Source: Cupriavidus cauae
GTDB taxonomy: Bacteria; Pseudomonadota; Gammaproteobacteria; Burkholderiales; Burkholderiaceae
Reading direction: 5' to 3'
Length of the DNA: 64,000 nucleotides
Assembly: GCF_008632125.1 (NCBI RefSeq)
Contig: NZ_VWRN01000014.1
Coordinates: forward strand, 62,001-126,000
The notes beneath the pieces are model-generated. The model saw nothing but the letters and a program-made list of their open reading frames with translations. It made no database searches and had not been told where the DNA came from. The stretch's first letter is position 1. Each line of letters begins with the position of its first letter. Positions 1-7,419 of this stretch are shown in pieces. The position numbers and the translations under genes are program-made.

Positions 1-282
1 CGGCGCAGCAGCTTGGGCAAAACGCTGGCCCACCGGCCCACGCGCAAGGGAGCGTCCGTCACCACCTCCAGCCTGGTGCGCAACTACCAGCACGAGGTCG
101 AGCGGCAGAAGCTGATGGTCAAGAAGGCCGAATTCACCCAGCAGCGCCTGCTGTTCGTGATCGAGGCGCTGCGCCAGTTGCTGGCCGACGAGCATTTCTC
201 CAACCTGCTGCGCGCCGAAGGACTGGACACCTTGCCCAAGCAACTGGCCGAGCGCGTCTGGGCTGGAGGTCACGCGGCATGA
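1..282 (+). CDS. C-terminal part of a RepB/ParB-type partition protein (5' end outside window)
   Basis: The reading frame is open from the first base of the window, so only the C-terminal part is visible; the TTG at 13 is probably not the true start. The visible residues contain an EVERQKLMVKKAE helix and end in LDTLPKQLAERV. This resembles the C-terminal helical region of RepB-type plasmid partition proteins as I remember them. Its stop overlaps the next gene's start in an ATGA, so the two are probably translationally coupled and form a tandem pair of partition-like proteins. The role is inferred from the neighbour, not from a diagnostic motif. Confidence 0.5.
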   Translation, partial: RRSSLGKTLAHRPTRKGASVTTSSLVRNYQHEVERQKLMVKKAEFTQQRLLFVIEALRQLLADEHFSNLLRAEGLDTLPKQLAERVWAGGHAA

Positions 283-1163
283 GCCGCCCGCCGCTGGGGT
301 TCATCCCAGAACCGATCACGCTTGCGCTGGATCGGATTCTGCCGTCGCGCAAGACGCCGGAGGGCTTGAATACGTCGCGAAAGTTCAAGCAGATCATGGC
401 CTCGATGGAAGCAGTCGGACTGATCGAACCCTTGAGCGTGGGCAAGGCCGATAAGGCCACCGGCCAGCACATCCTGCTCGACGGGCACATGCGCCTGCTG
501 GCGCTGCGGCAGCTCGGCTACGTCGACGCACCGTGCCTGGTCGCTACCGACGACGAAAGCTACACCTACAACAACCGGATCAACCGCATCTCGTCCATTC
601 AGGAGCACCACATGCTTCGGCGAGCAGTCGAGCGTGGCGTTTCGCCCGAGCGGCTGGCCAAGGCGCTGAACGTGGACATCAGCCAGATCCACAAGAAGGT
701 GAGCCTGCTCGAAGGCATCTGCCCGGAGGCGGTCGAGATGCTGAAGGATCAGCACTTCTCTGCCAACCTCGGTTCGGTGCTGCGCAAACTCAAACCCACC
801 CGGCAGGTCGAGTGCGTGGAGCTGATGCTCACTGCCAACAACATGACGGTCGCCTACGCCGAAGCCCTGCTTGCGGCCACGCCGCCGCACCTGCTGGTCA
901 GCGAGAAGCGGCCTCGGAAGCTGCCCGGCGTCACGGCGGAACAGATGGTGAAGATGGAGCGCGAGATGGGAAACATCCAAGGGCAACTGAAGCTGGTCGA
1001 AAAGTCCTACGGTCAGGACGTGCTACTCCTGGTCCTGGCACGCGGCTACCTCGGCAAGCTGATCGACAACAAGGCGGTGTTCCGTTTTCTGTCGCAGCGC
1101 CAGCCTGACGTGCTGGCCGAGTTCGAGAACATCATCCAGACCGTGGCGCTGGACGGAAAGTGA
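279..1163 (+). CDS. RepB/ParB-like partition protein
   Basis: A 294-residue protein with the ParB N-terminal nuclease-like fold signature (LLDGHMRLLALRQLG near residues 69-83). A DNA-binding helix-turn-helix follows (RLAKALNVDISQIHKKVSLL, about residues 125-145), then a RepB-type C-terminal region. The family binds DNA and takes part in segregation or maintenance of plasmids and integrative elements. The start is fixed by the ATGA overlap with the previous gene. A DUF3987 gene follows directly, a combination seen in integrative elements. There is no ParA ATPase in the visible part, so if one exists it lies upstream of the window. Confidence 0.75.
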   Translation: MSRPPLGFIPEPITLALDRILPSRKTPEGLNTSRKFKQIMASMEAVGLIEPLSVGKADKATGQHILLDGHMRLLALRQLGYVDAPCLVATDDESYTYNNRINRISSIQEHHMLRRAVERGVSPERLAKALNVDISQIHKKVSLLEGICPEAVEMLKDQHFSANLGSVLRKLKPTRQVECVELMLTANNMTVAYAEALLAATPPHLLVSEKRPRKLPGVTAEQMVKMEREMGNIQGQLKLVEKSYGQDVLLLVLARGYLGKLIDNKAVFRFLSQRQPDVLAEFENIIQTVALDGK

Positions 1164-2528
1164 ATGCGACGGATCGGCGATGCTATTCACCGACCGCACG
1201 CCACATCACCGCCGGACGATGCCGATGACGGCGGAGAGGCGGCGATGGTCGCGCATCGCAATGCGCCCGTGGCCGATCCGGCGTGCCTGTATGGCCTGAT
1301 CGGCGACGTGGCCCATGCCGGCAGCGAAGGCACGGAAACCAATGCAGTCGCCATCGCCGCCAACTTCATGGCCTATCTGTCCTGCGCGGTCGGGCGCGGC
1401 GTGTACCTGCCTGTCGGCAACACCCGCCACCACGCGCGGCTGTTCTGCTTGCATGTCGGGCGCTCGGGCCGTGGCCGCAAGGGCGACGCGGTGTCGCTGG
1501 TGCTGCGCATCGATCAGGCGCTGCGCGCGATGGACGAAGGCTTCGCGCCGCAGATTCATCGCGGCGGCCTGTCCAGCCGCGAGGGGTTGGTGGCGCTGAT
1601 GCACGATGGTTATCGGCAAGGCCGACTAGAGGTGCCCGCCATCGAGGACAAGCGGCTGTGGGTGGTCGAATCCGAATTCGCCAACGTGCTGCATCAGGGA
1701 CGGCGCGACGGCAACACGCTGTCGGCGGCGCTGCGCGATTGTTGGGATGGCGTCGATCTGAAGCCCGCCACCAAGTCGAACCGGCTTTACGCCAGCCAAC
1801 CACACGTCTGCCTGAGCGGCGCGATCTCGCCCAGCGAACTGACGGGCCTGATGAGCGCCCGCGATCTCACCAACGGCTTCGCCAATCGCTTCCTGTTGAT
1901 CTGGGCCGAGCGCACGCGGATGCTGCCCTTCCCGAAGGAGACGCCGCAGGCGGTGGTGGAGCATCTGGCGTGCAGGACGCTCGAGGTGTTGGCCTTCGTT
2001 CATGCCAATCGGCACGACCGTCGCGACCACCTGCGGATGGAGCTATCGCCGCAGGCGCAATGGCGCTATGCCCAGCTCTACCGGGGCGAACTGAACGACG
2101 ATCTCGGCGACGGCGTCGTCGGCGCGTTGTTGGAGCGCCGTGCCCCGATGCTGCTACGGCTGGCGATGCTGATGGCGCTGACCGATCTGCAAACCCGCAT
2201 CGATGCCAAGCACATCGACGCGGCGACGGCATGGATTCGCCACGCCACGGCGTCCGTGCGCTTCGTGTTCGTCAGCGCCGCCGAGGAGGCGAAGCTGGCG
2301 CAGGTGCTGGAAATGTCGAACCGCGTGCTGGCTTTCCTCCACGAGCGTGGCCAGGCCACGCGCAGCCAGATCAGCGCGGAGTGCTTCCGGGGCAAGGTGA
2401 CCAAGGCGCGGATCGACGCCAGCCTGGAGCACCTGTTGGCCAGCACGCCGCCCAGGATCAGCGTGCAGTGGGTCGAGCGGCCTGCCGACACGCCGGGTAC
2501 GCCAACGCGGGTGTACCGACTCGCGTAG
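1164..2528 (+). CDS. DUF3987 (YfjI-like) protein
   Basis: A 454-residue protein starting immediately after the partition gene's stop, with GGAAAG as ribosome site. A glycine-rich GRSGRGRKG segment near residue 98 sits where related proteins carry a P-loop, and the body matches the DUF3987 pattern: NAVAIAANFMAYL early, an SEFA segment in the middle and a winged-helix-like end. DUF3987 proteins occur on plasmids, phages and islands and are suspected of replication-related ATPase functions; none is proven for this one. The P-loop is degenerate, with GRGRKG in place of a strict GKS/T, so ATP hydrolysis is not assured. Confidence 0.7.
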   Translation: MRRIGDAIHRPHATSPPDDADDGGEAAMVAHRNAPVADPACLYGLIGDVAHAGSEGTETNAVAIAANFMAYLSCAVGRGVYLPVGNTRHHARLFCLHVGRSGRGRKGDAVSLVLRIDQALRAMDEGFAPQIHRGGLSSREGLVALMHDGYRQGRLEVPAIEDKRLWVVESEFANVLHQGRRDGNTLSAALRDCWDGVDLKPATKSNRLYASQPHVCLSGAISPSELTGLMSARDLTNGFANRFLLIWAERTRMLPFPKETPQAVVEHLACRTLEVLAFVHANRHDRRDHLRMELSPQAQWRYAQLYRGELNDDLGDGVVGALLERRAPMLLRLAMLMALTDLQTRIDAKHIDAATAWIRHATASVRFVFVSAAEEAKLAQVLEMSNRVLAFLHERGQATRSQISAECFRGKVTKARIDASLEHLLASTPPRISVQWVERPADTPGTPTRVYRLA

Positions 2529-2538
2529 TGGCGCGAAG

Positions 2539-2631
2539 CTCATTTCGCTCGCTTCGCCTCACCAAAACGCCCGCAAGTCCTTGTCGGGACTCTCATTTCG
2601 TTGATTTCGCTCATTTCGCGGCCCACTTTCG
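2539..2631. repeat. Short direct repeats CTCATTTCG in the spacer after DUF3987
   Basis: The 166-bp spacer between the DUF3987 stop and the convergent methyltransferase stop holds exact CTCATTTCG copies at 2539-2547, 2592-2600 and 2610-2618, plus a degenerate CACTTTCG at 2624-2631. No gene fits the spacer. The repeats may be protein-binding sites or part of a convergent transcription-end region. No clear terminator hairpin was found. Confidence 0.5.
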
Positions 2632-2694
2632 CTCTTCGACCCGGGCGGGCAGAAAAGTGAAAGCTGGGAAGCTCAAGGCAACCCGGGCCACAGG

Positions 2695-3801
2695 CTACTG
2701 TCTGGTCGCCCAAACGTCGTACTCGACCATCGGTTTGGACTTGGTGCGAAGGAAGGCATCTGCCTGGCGCTTGCCTTCGGTGGCGGAGCCTGCCTCCCTG
2801 ATCGTGGTGATGCGCCAGCCGCTGTCACCGAGAGAGCTCTTGATGAGGTCCAGCGGGTCGGCGCGCCTGTCCGTGATGCCGCCGAATCGAATGACCATTC
2901 TTGCATCTTCGGCGCACACCTCTTCCGCGTTCCGCCACACCCGGCGCAGATCAGCTGCGAAGTCCTCGGGACTGGAATGTACGACCTGATCGCGATTGCT
3001 GTAGTCAACAGCGTCGGGACCGCCGACGAACCAGTTGCGCAGCCACTGGTCGGGAATGTAGGTCCGCATCCCGTAGTACGGCGGCGAGGTGATCACCCAG
3101 TCGAACCGAGTGCCCGCAGTGTTCGGGTGGAGCGCTCCCGCCTCGCGGCTGTCTGCCAATCGCACGGCGCCCGTGATGTCGGAAGACGTTCCGAAGTAGC
3201 GCTTCGCCCGGCGTTCGATCACGGCCAACACGTCGATAGGCTCGGGCACAAGTCCCCGCCCTTGCCAGAAGCGTGTCGCATAGGCAGGCTTGGGAGCGTA
3301 GGTGCGGGGGCATTGGTTGGAGAAGTAGCTCGGGAAGGTCTTCTGCTTCGGGCCATGCAGGGCACCCAGCACAATGCCGCGCAGCGCGATGCGCGCGTCC
3401 GTGGCGCAGTCCTCCAGAAATGCCTCCCGGAACCGACACAGCGAATCCAGCACGGTGGAGTGAAATGCCCATTGCCAAAACTCACCGGTCGGGATGCGGT
3501 GCGCCTCACGTTCGGTCAGAATCTTGCGCGCTTCGGCAAGGATGTCTTCGACGGTGGCTGTCGCGAGCTTGGAAGCCGTAATGGCTGCGGCAACCGGACT
3601 GGAATCCACCCCAAGGGAACGGAGGCCGACCAGACGCGCCGCGAAATTGGTGGTGCCCCGGCCACAGAATGGATCAAGCACGACATCACCCGGGCGCGCT
3701 TTCCGCTGCAGTATGTTCAGCGGAAAATCGAGCGGGAACATCGTGAAGTACGGACAAATTCCATTCAGGGCGGTATCGCCACGCTGAAAGTTAACGGTCA
3801 T
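2695..3801 (-). CDS. DNA methyltransferase (N6-adenine/N4-cytosine class) of the NurA-HerA operon
   Basis: A 368-residue AdoMet-dependent DNA methyltransferase. Motif I DPFCGRGTT lies near residues 42-50 and the catalytic TSPPYYGM motif IV near residues 236-243, so the AdoMet site precedes the catalytic motif with a long insert between them. A longer reading frame reaches 3978, but the ATG at 3801 forms an ATGA overlap with the herA-like stop, which fixes the start. It is the last gene of a three-gene leftward operon. Inferred role: marking self DNA for, or acting with, the NurA-HerA complex. Target sequence is unknown. Confidence 0.85.
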   Translation of the reverse strand: MTVNFQRGDTALNGICPYFTMFPLDFPLNILQRKARPGDVVLDPFCGRGTTNFAARLVGLRSLGVDSSPVAAAITASKLATATVEDILAEARKILTEREAHRIPTGEFWQWAFHSTVLDSLCRFREAFLEDCATDARIALRGIVLGALHGPKQKTFPSYFSNQCPRTYAPKPAYATRFWQGRGLVPEPIDVLAVIERRAKRYFGTSSDITGAVRLADSREAGALHPNTAGTRFDWVITSPPYYGMRTYIPDQWLRNWFVGGPDAVDYSNRDQVVHSSPEDFAADLRRVWRNAEEVCAEDARMVIRFGGITDRRADPLDLIKSSLGDSGWRITTIREAGSATEGKRQADAFLRTKSKPMVEYDVWATRQ

Positions 3802-5906
3802 TTTCTGACTCTTATCCACGTCTTTCCTGTGCCTGGGTTCTTGAAGGTCTCCCACGCTGTGGGTTGTGGTCCAAACACTGCGTTCATGGCCTTCGAGACC
3901 AAGTTGTACGCAAACTGACGGCGGTCCTCCAAGTGCTCCGGCAAGTGGTCGATCAGGAACTGTTGAACCCCATACCATGGCATGCCATTTTGGGATTCGA
4001 GTTTCTGGCGAAGGTCGTCGTTTCCCTGCAGAGCTTCGATAGCGCGCCGCTCAATGGCTGCCATGACATCCACGGAGTCGGCTTCTTCATGCTCCGTCTC
4101 CGCTGGAAACAAGCCGCCGGTGCCCTCGGCTTCCGGGACACGGGCCGCCATCTGCCTCATCCCGGAGAAAGTGCTGCGCAGGGTTTGCGCATAGGTATTG
4201 CCCGCAGGCTGGTTGTAGTCATGATCGCGCATCGAGAACATCTTCTCGAAGGACAAGGCGCGAAGGCTGACCGGGTAAGGCTTGCCTCCCACTGAGCTCC
4301 AAAACACACCCTGGCCCGGGATGGGCTCATTGAGCAGCGAGCTCAGCAAGTCGTCGCTGAAATGGGCATTGGCCCGTTTCAGTGAGGTGAGATCCGCTGC
4401 CGACAGCAGATGGAAGATGAACCAGTTGTCGCCCTGGCTGAGAATCTCGACAGGGATGCTGCCCGGCTGCTGGGTAATCAACAGCGCGCCGAGGTCGTAT
4501 TTGCGGCCCTCCTTTACCCAAGCGACGTAGGGCTCGGCAGCCGGGGCGTTCTCGTTCAGCACCGACTGCGCTTCTTCGACGACGGCAATCGTCGGAATCG
4601 TCTTCGGGTCGGCTGCGGTGAATTCCTGTTGGTTGCGGTCGAAGATCCGGCGAAGAATCAACCCCGATAGCACCAATGACTGACCGCCACGCATCTGGGA
4701 CACGTCGATGACGCACAGCTTCCCCTCGGACAACGCGTGAACCAGCATGTCCATGAGCTGGCTGCTCTTGTCATGCAGCATCTTCACGATCGCTGTCATG
4801 TTGCCTCGGGCCGCCAAGGCCTCGGCCTCTTGCCGCTGGGGGTCAAGGTCGAGCAGCCCACAAATGTCGTCCAGCGGCGTGGTATTCCCGTTGGTGTCGA
4901 TCAGGTTGACCAGCGACTCCCACCGGTCTTGCGGAAGACCGCGTAGCTTGCGAACGTTCTGCTGCTCCTGGCGCTCGGGTCCGAGCGCGATCGAGATCAC
5001 ATCGCCTGGGCGCAAGCGCCGGATGTCCAGTTTGATGCCGCCCGCCACGAACGACTGGTAGAAGGGACTTGGATTCCTCCTGTCCGTAAAGACGACGACC
5101 TTGTCCTCCAGCGCCGGGACATCGCAGAGACCTGGGCGGCCTTTGTCATCGGGCCAGAAATACTCGCCATCCGGATCGAAGATCACCGTGCCTACGGGAA
5201 CTTGCTTGCCGGCACGCTTGGTGACGAAGGGTGTCGTCTCGTAGAGCTTCGAGAAAAGCAGCTTGTTGAGATTGGACTTGCCGAAGCCCGCGCGGGCAAA
5301 GATGAAGCTGCGGCGAGACACAAGCGACTCGATGGGGAAGCGGACCAGCACCTCCGGGTCTACGACCTGCATCCATTCCTGCGATTGGAAGGACTTGCTG
5401 CCCGCGGCGTAGATGTACTCGCCGAAGGCGAGATGGCCGATGGGAGCTCCGTCGATGTTGTGGCCGGCGATCTCGCGCAGCACCTCATCGCTCGGGAAGG
5501 CCACCTTGCTGCCTACATGGGGAAGCCGGCGATGCGAGGGGACGAACGTCAGCCCCTTGCCATTCTTTCGCAGCACGCCCAGCACGCGAATGTTGACCCG
5601 GTACTTGAGGTATTGCTCGCGCAGATCCTCGGGGATCGGCCGCTCCTCGCGGACTGCGCGGATATTGAATTCCTCGCCGGAGCCGAAAGACAGTTTGCCC
5701 TCCGAGGAGAAGGAGGCGATGCGTCCCAGCACGGCCTCATCGGGCGTCTCCAATTGGACAAGGAGGAACTGCCCGTGCATCGGGATGTTCTGGAACTCGT
5801 TCCGGTACGGCAATACCAGGTCGGCGTGGAACTCCATGCCGCCTTGCTGGAAGCCCCGGAAGATGCCGACGACCTGCTCCCTGGGAAAGAGTTGAATTTC
5901 TGCCAT
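3798..5906 (-). CDS. HerA-like DNA-translocating ATPase
   Basis: A 702-residue protein of the HerA/FtsK superfamily. The first roughly 170 residues resemble the HerA beta-barrel domain. Walker A is FARAGFGKSNLNKLL near residue 204 and Walker B is AVVEEAQSVLN near residue 442. ALLITQQPGSIPVEILSQ behind it fits the sensor and arginine-finger region. HerA proteins form hexamers that translocate duplex DNA and drive the NurA nuclease in archaeal end resection; bacterial versions occur in several phage-defence systems. It lies 11 bp after the NurA-like gene and overlaps the methyltransferase by 4 bp. Confidence 0.85.
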   Translation of the reverse strand: MAEIQLFPREQVVGIFRGFQQGGMEFHADLVLPYRNEFQNIPMHGQFLLVQLETPDEAVLGRIASFSSEGKLSFGSGEEFNIRAVREERPIPEDLREQYLKYRVNIRVLGVLRKNGKGLTFVPSHRRLPHVGSKVAFPSDEVLREIAGHNIDGAPIGHLAFGEYIYAAGSKSFQSQEWMQVVDPEVLVRFPIESLVSRRSFIFARAGFGKSNLNKLLFSKLYETTPFVTKRAGKQVPVGTVIFDPDGEYFWPDDKGRPGLCDVPALEDKVVVFTDRRNPSPFYQSFVAGGIKLDIRRLRPGDVISIALGPERQEQQNVRKLRGLPQDRWESLVNLIDTNGNTTPLDDICGLLDLDPQRQEAEALAARGNMTAIVKMLHDKSSQLMDMLVHALSEGKLCVIDVSQMRGGQSLVLSGLILRRIFDRNQQEFTAADPKTIPTIAVVEEAQSVLNENAPAAEPYVAWVKEGRKYDLGALLITQQPGSIPVEILSQGDNWFIFHLLSAADLTSLKRANAHFSDDLLSSLLNEPIPGQGVFWSSVGGKPYPVSLRALSFEKMFSMRDHDYNQPAGNTYAQTLRSTFSGMRQMAARVPEAEGTGGLFPAETEHEEADSVDVMAAIERRAIEALQGNDDLRQKLESQNGMPWYGVQQFLIDHLPEHLEDRRQFAYNLVSKAMNAVFGPQPTAWETFKNPGTGKTWIRVRK

Positions 5907-5917
5907 GTTGTGCTTCC

Positions 5918-7060
5918 TTATCCGTACCGGCGTTGGGCTGGGTCAGCGTCCTGTAGCTGAAACGCGTCCAGGGTCCCGGCGTCACCGCCAAGACTCGATC
6001 GCACACCTTCGTAAATGAAGTCCTGCAGGATGTCGAAATCGAAATCGACCAGGGCTGCGTTTTCATGGGCCTTCTGCAGGCAACGCGGATAGTGCGGCAC
6101 CGGAAAGCCGTTGATCGCGTCAGCCAGCATCGAGCCGAGGATGGTCTGAGCATCGCCAACTTGCGGAACAAAGACGTCAACCGGCCACACCGGGTCACGC
6201 CGGTGCGACCCGAATTTCACCAAGAACATCTTGCCGCCGACAAACTTGTTGGTCTCCCCGCCATCATCAGCGCGGTCATCTCCTCGCGCGAACTCCGACC
6301 AGACGTAGGCCTTCTCCTCCACTTCACGCGGCACTTCCACGTAGGCCGGGTAGTCAGTTTGAAGCACGCCTTCCAGGGCCATGGCGAGCCGATACCGCGA
6401 AAGCACCTTGCTGTGCTTGGCCACACCAGCGAGGTACACCCGACGACGGCTCTTGTTCCACTGCGCGTCGATACGCTCCTTCATGCCTTGGAGCAGCCGC
6501 TGGAACCGATCCTTGGCGAAGACCTTGCTGCGCAGCAGGCCGTCGCAAACGATCAAGGTATCGGTGCCAAAGTCCTTCTTCAGGATCGCGAACAAGATGG
6601 CCCACTCGACCAGCTCCCGGTAGACCTGCACCCAGCTGGGAGAGACCGGCTTGCCCTTGTCGGTCGGTCGAATCATGTGAGAGAGCGCCGGCAGGTTGTC
6701 GACGCCCAAAAAAGCCATCATCTCGCCCAAGGCTGTGCGCGCCGACCCGTCCGACCCGAACTGACGCTCATTGAGCTTCTGAACCGGTGTGGTGGGCGAG
6801 ACGGCCTCCAAGCAGTACTCGTTGTTACTGCTGTCCACCACCCGGACCAGCTGGATCAGAAAGGGGTCGAACTGGAGCTGGTTGTTTCCGCCATCGGTGC
6901 CGACCAGCGAGATGGACGTCGTCGCGCGCGGCTGAATGCGGCGTGTGGCGCTTTTCAGCGGGCGAATCTCTTCCCGCAGCGCATCCAGCACCCCTTGGTC
7001 GGTGCCGATGCAGTCCGCGATGGCCTCCTTCAGTTGGGCCTGGCTTGCCGGGTCGATCAT
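5918..7060 (-). CDS. NurA-like nuclease
   Basis: A 380-residue protein with the NurA-type LVGTDGGNN motif near residues 50-58; the Asp is the expected metal ligand at the end of the first strand. A C-terminal VDVFVPQVGDAQ...PVPHYPRCL region resembles the NurA C-terminal motif. NurA family proteins are single- and double-strand nucleases that work with HerA, and the herA-like gene follows by 11 bp. The ATG at 7060 was chosen over the upstream TTG at 7075 because a strong AGGAGG lies just before it. First gene of the nuclease-ATPase-methyltransferase operon. Confidence 0.8.
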   Translation of the reverse strand: MIDPASQAQLKEAIADCIGTDQGVLDALREEIRPLKSATRRIQPRATTSISLVGTDGGNNQLQFDPFLIQLVRVVDSSNNEYCLEAVSPTTPVQKLNERQFGSDGSARTALGEMMAFLGVDNLPALSHMIRPTDKGKPVSPSWVQVYRELVEWAILFAILKKDFGTDTLIVCDGLLRSKVFAKDRFQRLLQGMKERIDAQWNKSRRRVYLAGVAKHSKVLSRYRLAMALEGVLQTDYPAYVEVPREVEEKAYVWSEFARGDDRADDGGETNKFVGGKMFLVKFGSHRRDPVWPVDVFVPQVGDAQTILGSMLADAINGFPVPHYPRCLQKAHENAALVDFDFDILQDFIYEGVRSSLGGDAGTLDAFQLQDADPAQRRYG

Positions 7061-7090
7061 CCCCCCTCCTGCCAAGTAAATCGGTTAGCT

Positions 7091-7119
7091 GTTCAAGATT
7101 GCACGATTTTGCCGTATCC
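7091..7119 (+). promoter_or_regulatory. Candidate sigma-70 promoter upstream of the HTH gene and hsdMSR
   Basis: In the 111-bp divergent spacer between the NurA-like gene and the HTH gene, TTCAAG (7091-7096) and TATCCT (7114-7119) are separated by 17 bp. A CAAGATT motif occurs on each side of the -10 (7093 and 7123) and could be an operator. Divergent control of the two operons from this spacer is inferred. Confidence 0.35.
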
Positions 7120-7171
7120 TAGCCAAGATTACCACCATGCCGGCCTACTTTCGGCACCGGGTGAAACAGCG

Positions 7172-7375
7172 ATGACAGACGACGCGGCAGAGATATTCAC
7201 GCTCGATGAAGTGGCGGCCTACCTCAAGGTGGGCAAGCGCACGGTGTACCGCCTGGCAGCGGCCAAGAAGATCCCGGCATTCAAAGTCGGGGGCACCTGG
7301 CGCTTCCGGCGCCAGGAAATCGACCTGTGGATCACGGAGCAGACCGAAGGGGGGCGGCAAGGCCATAAGGATTGA
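7172..7375 (+). CDS. Excisionase-like helix-turn-helix protein
   Basis: A 67-residue protein with a MerR/excisionase-type winged helix: FTLDEVAAYLKVGKRTVYRL (residues 9-28), then a KVGGTWRF wing and RRQEIDLWI helix. The upstream frame is open but the ATG at 7172 begins the conserved domain. Such small proteins bind DNA as excisionases or local regulators. Its place 44 bp before hsdM and opposite the NurA operon suggests it controls one or both defence operons. It carries no visible catalytic domain. Confidence 0.75.
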   Translation: MTDDAAEIFTLDEVAAYLKVGKRTVYRLAAAKKIPAFKVGGTWRFRRQEIDLWITEQTEGGRQGHKD

Positions 7376-7419
7376 CATGCCCAAGCCCAGCCCGTGCCGC
7401 GCGAACAGAACATGACGAT

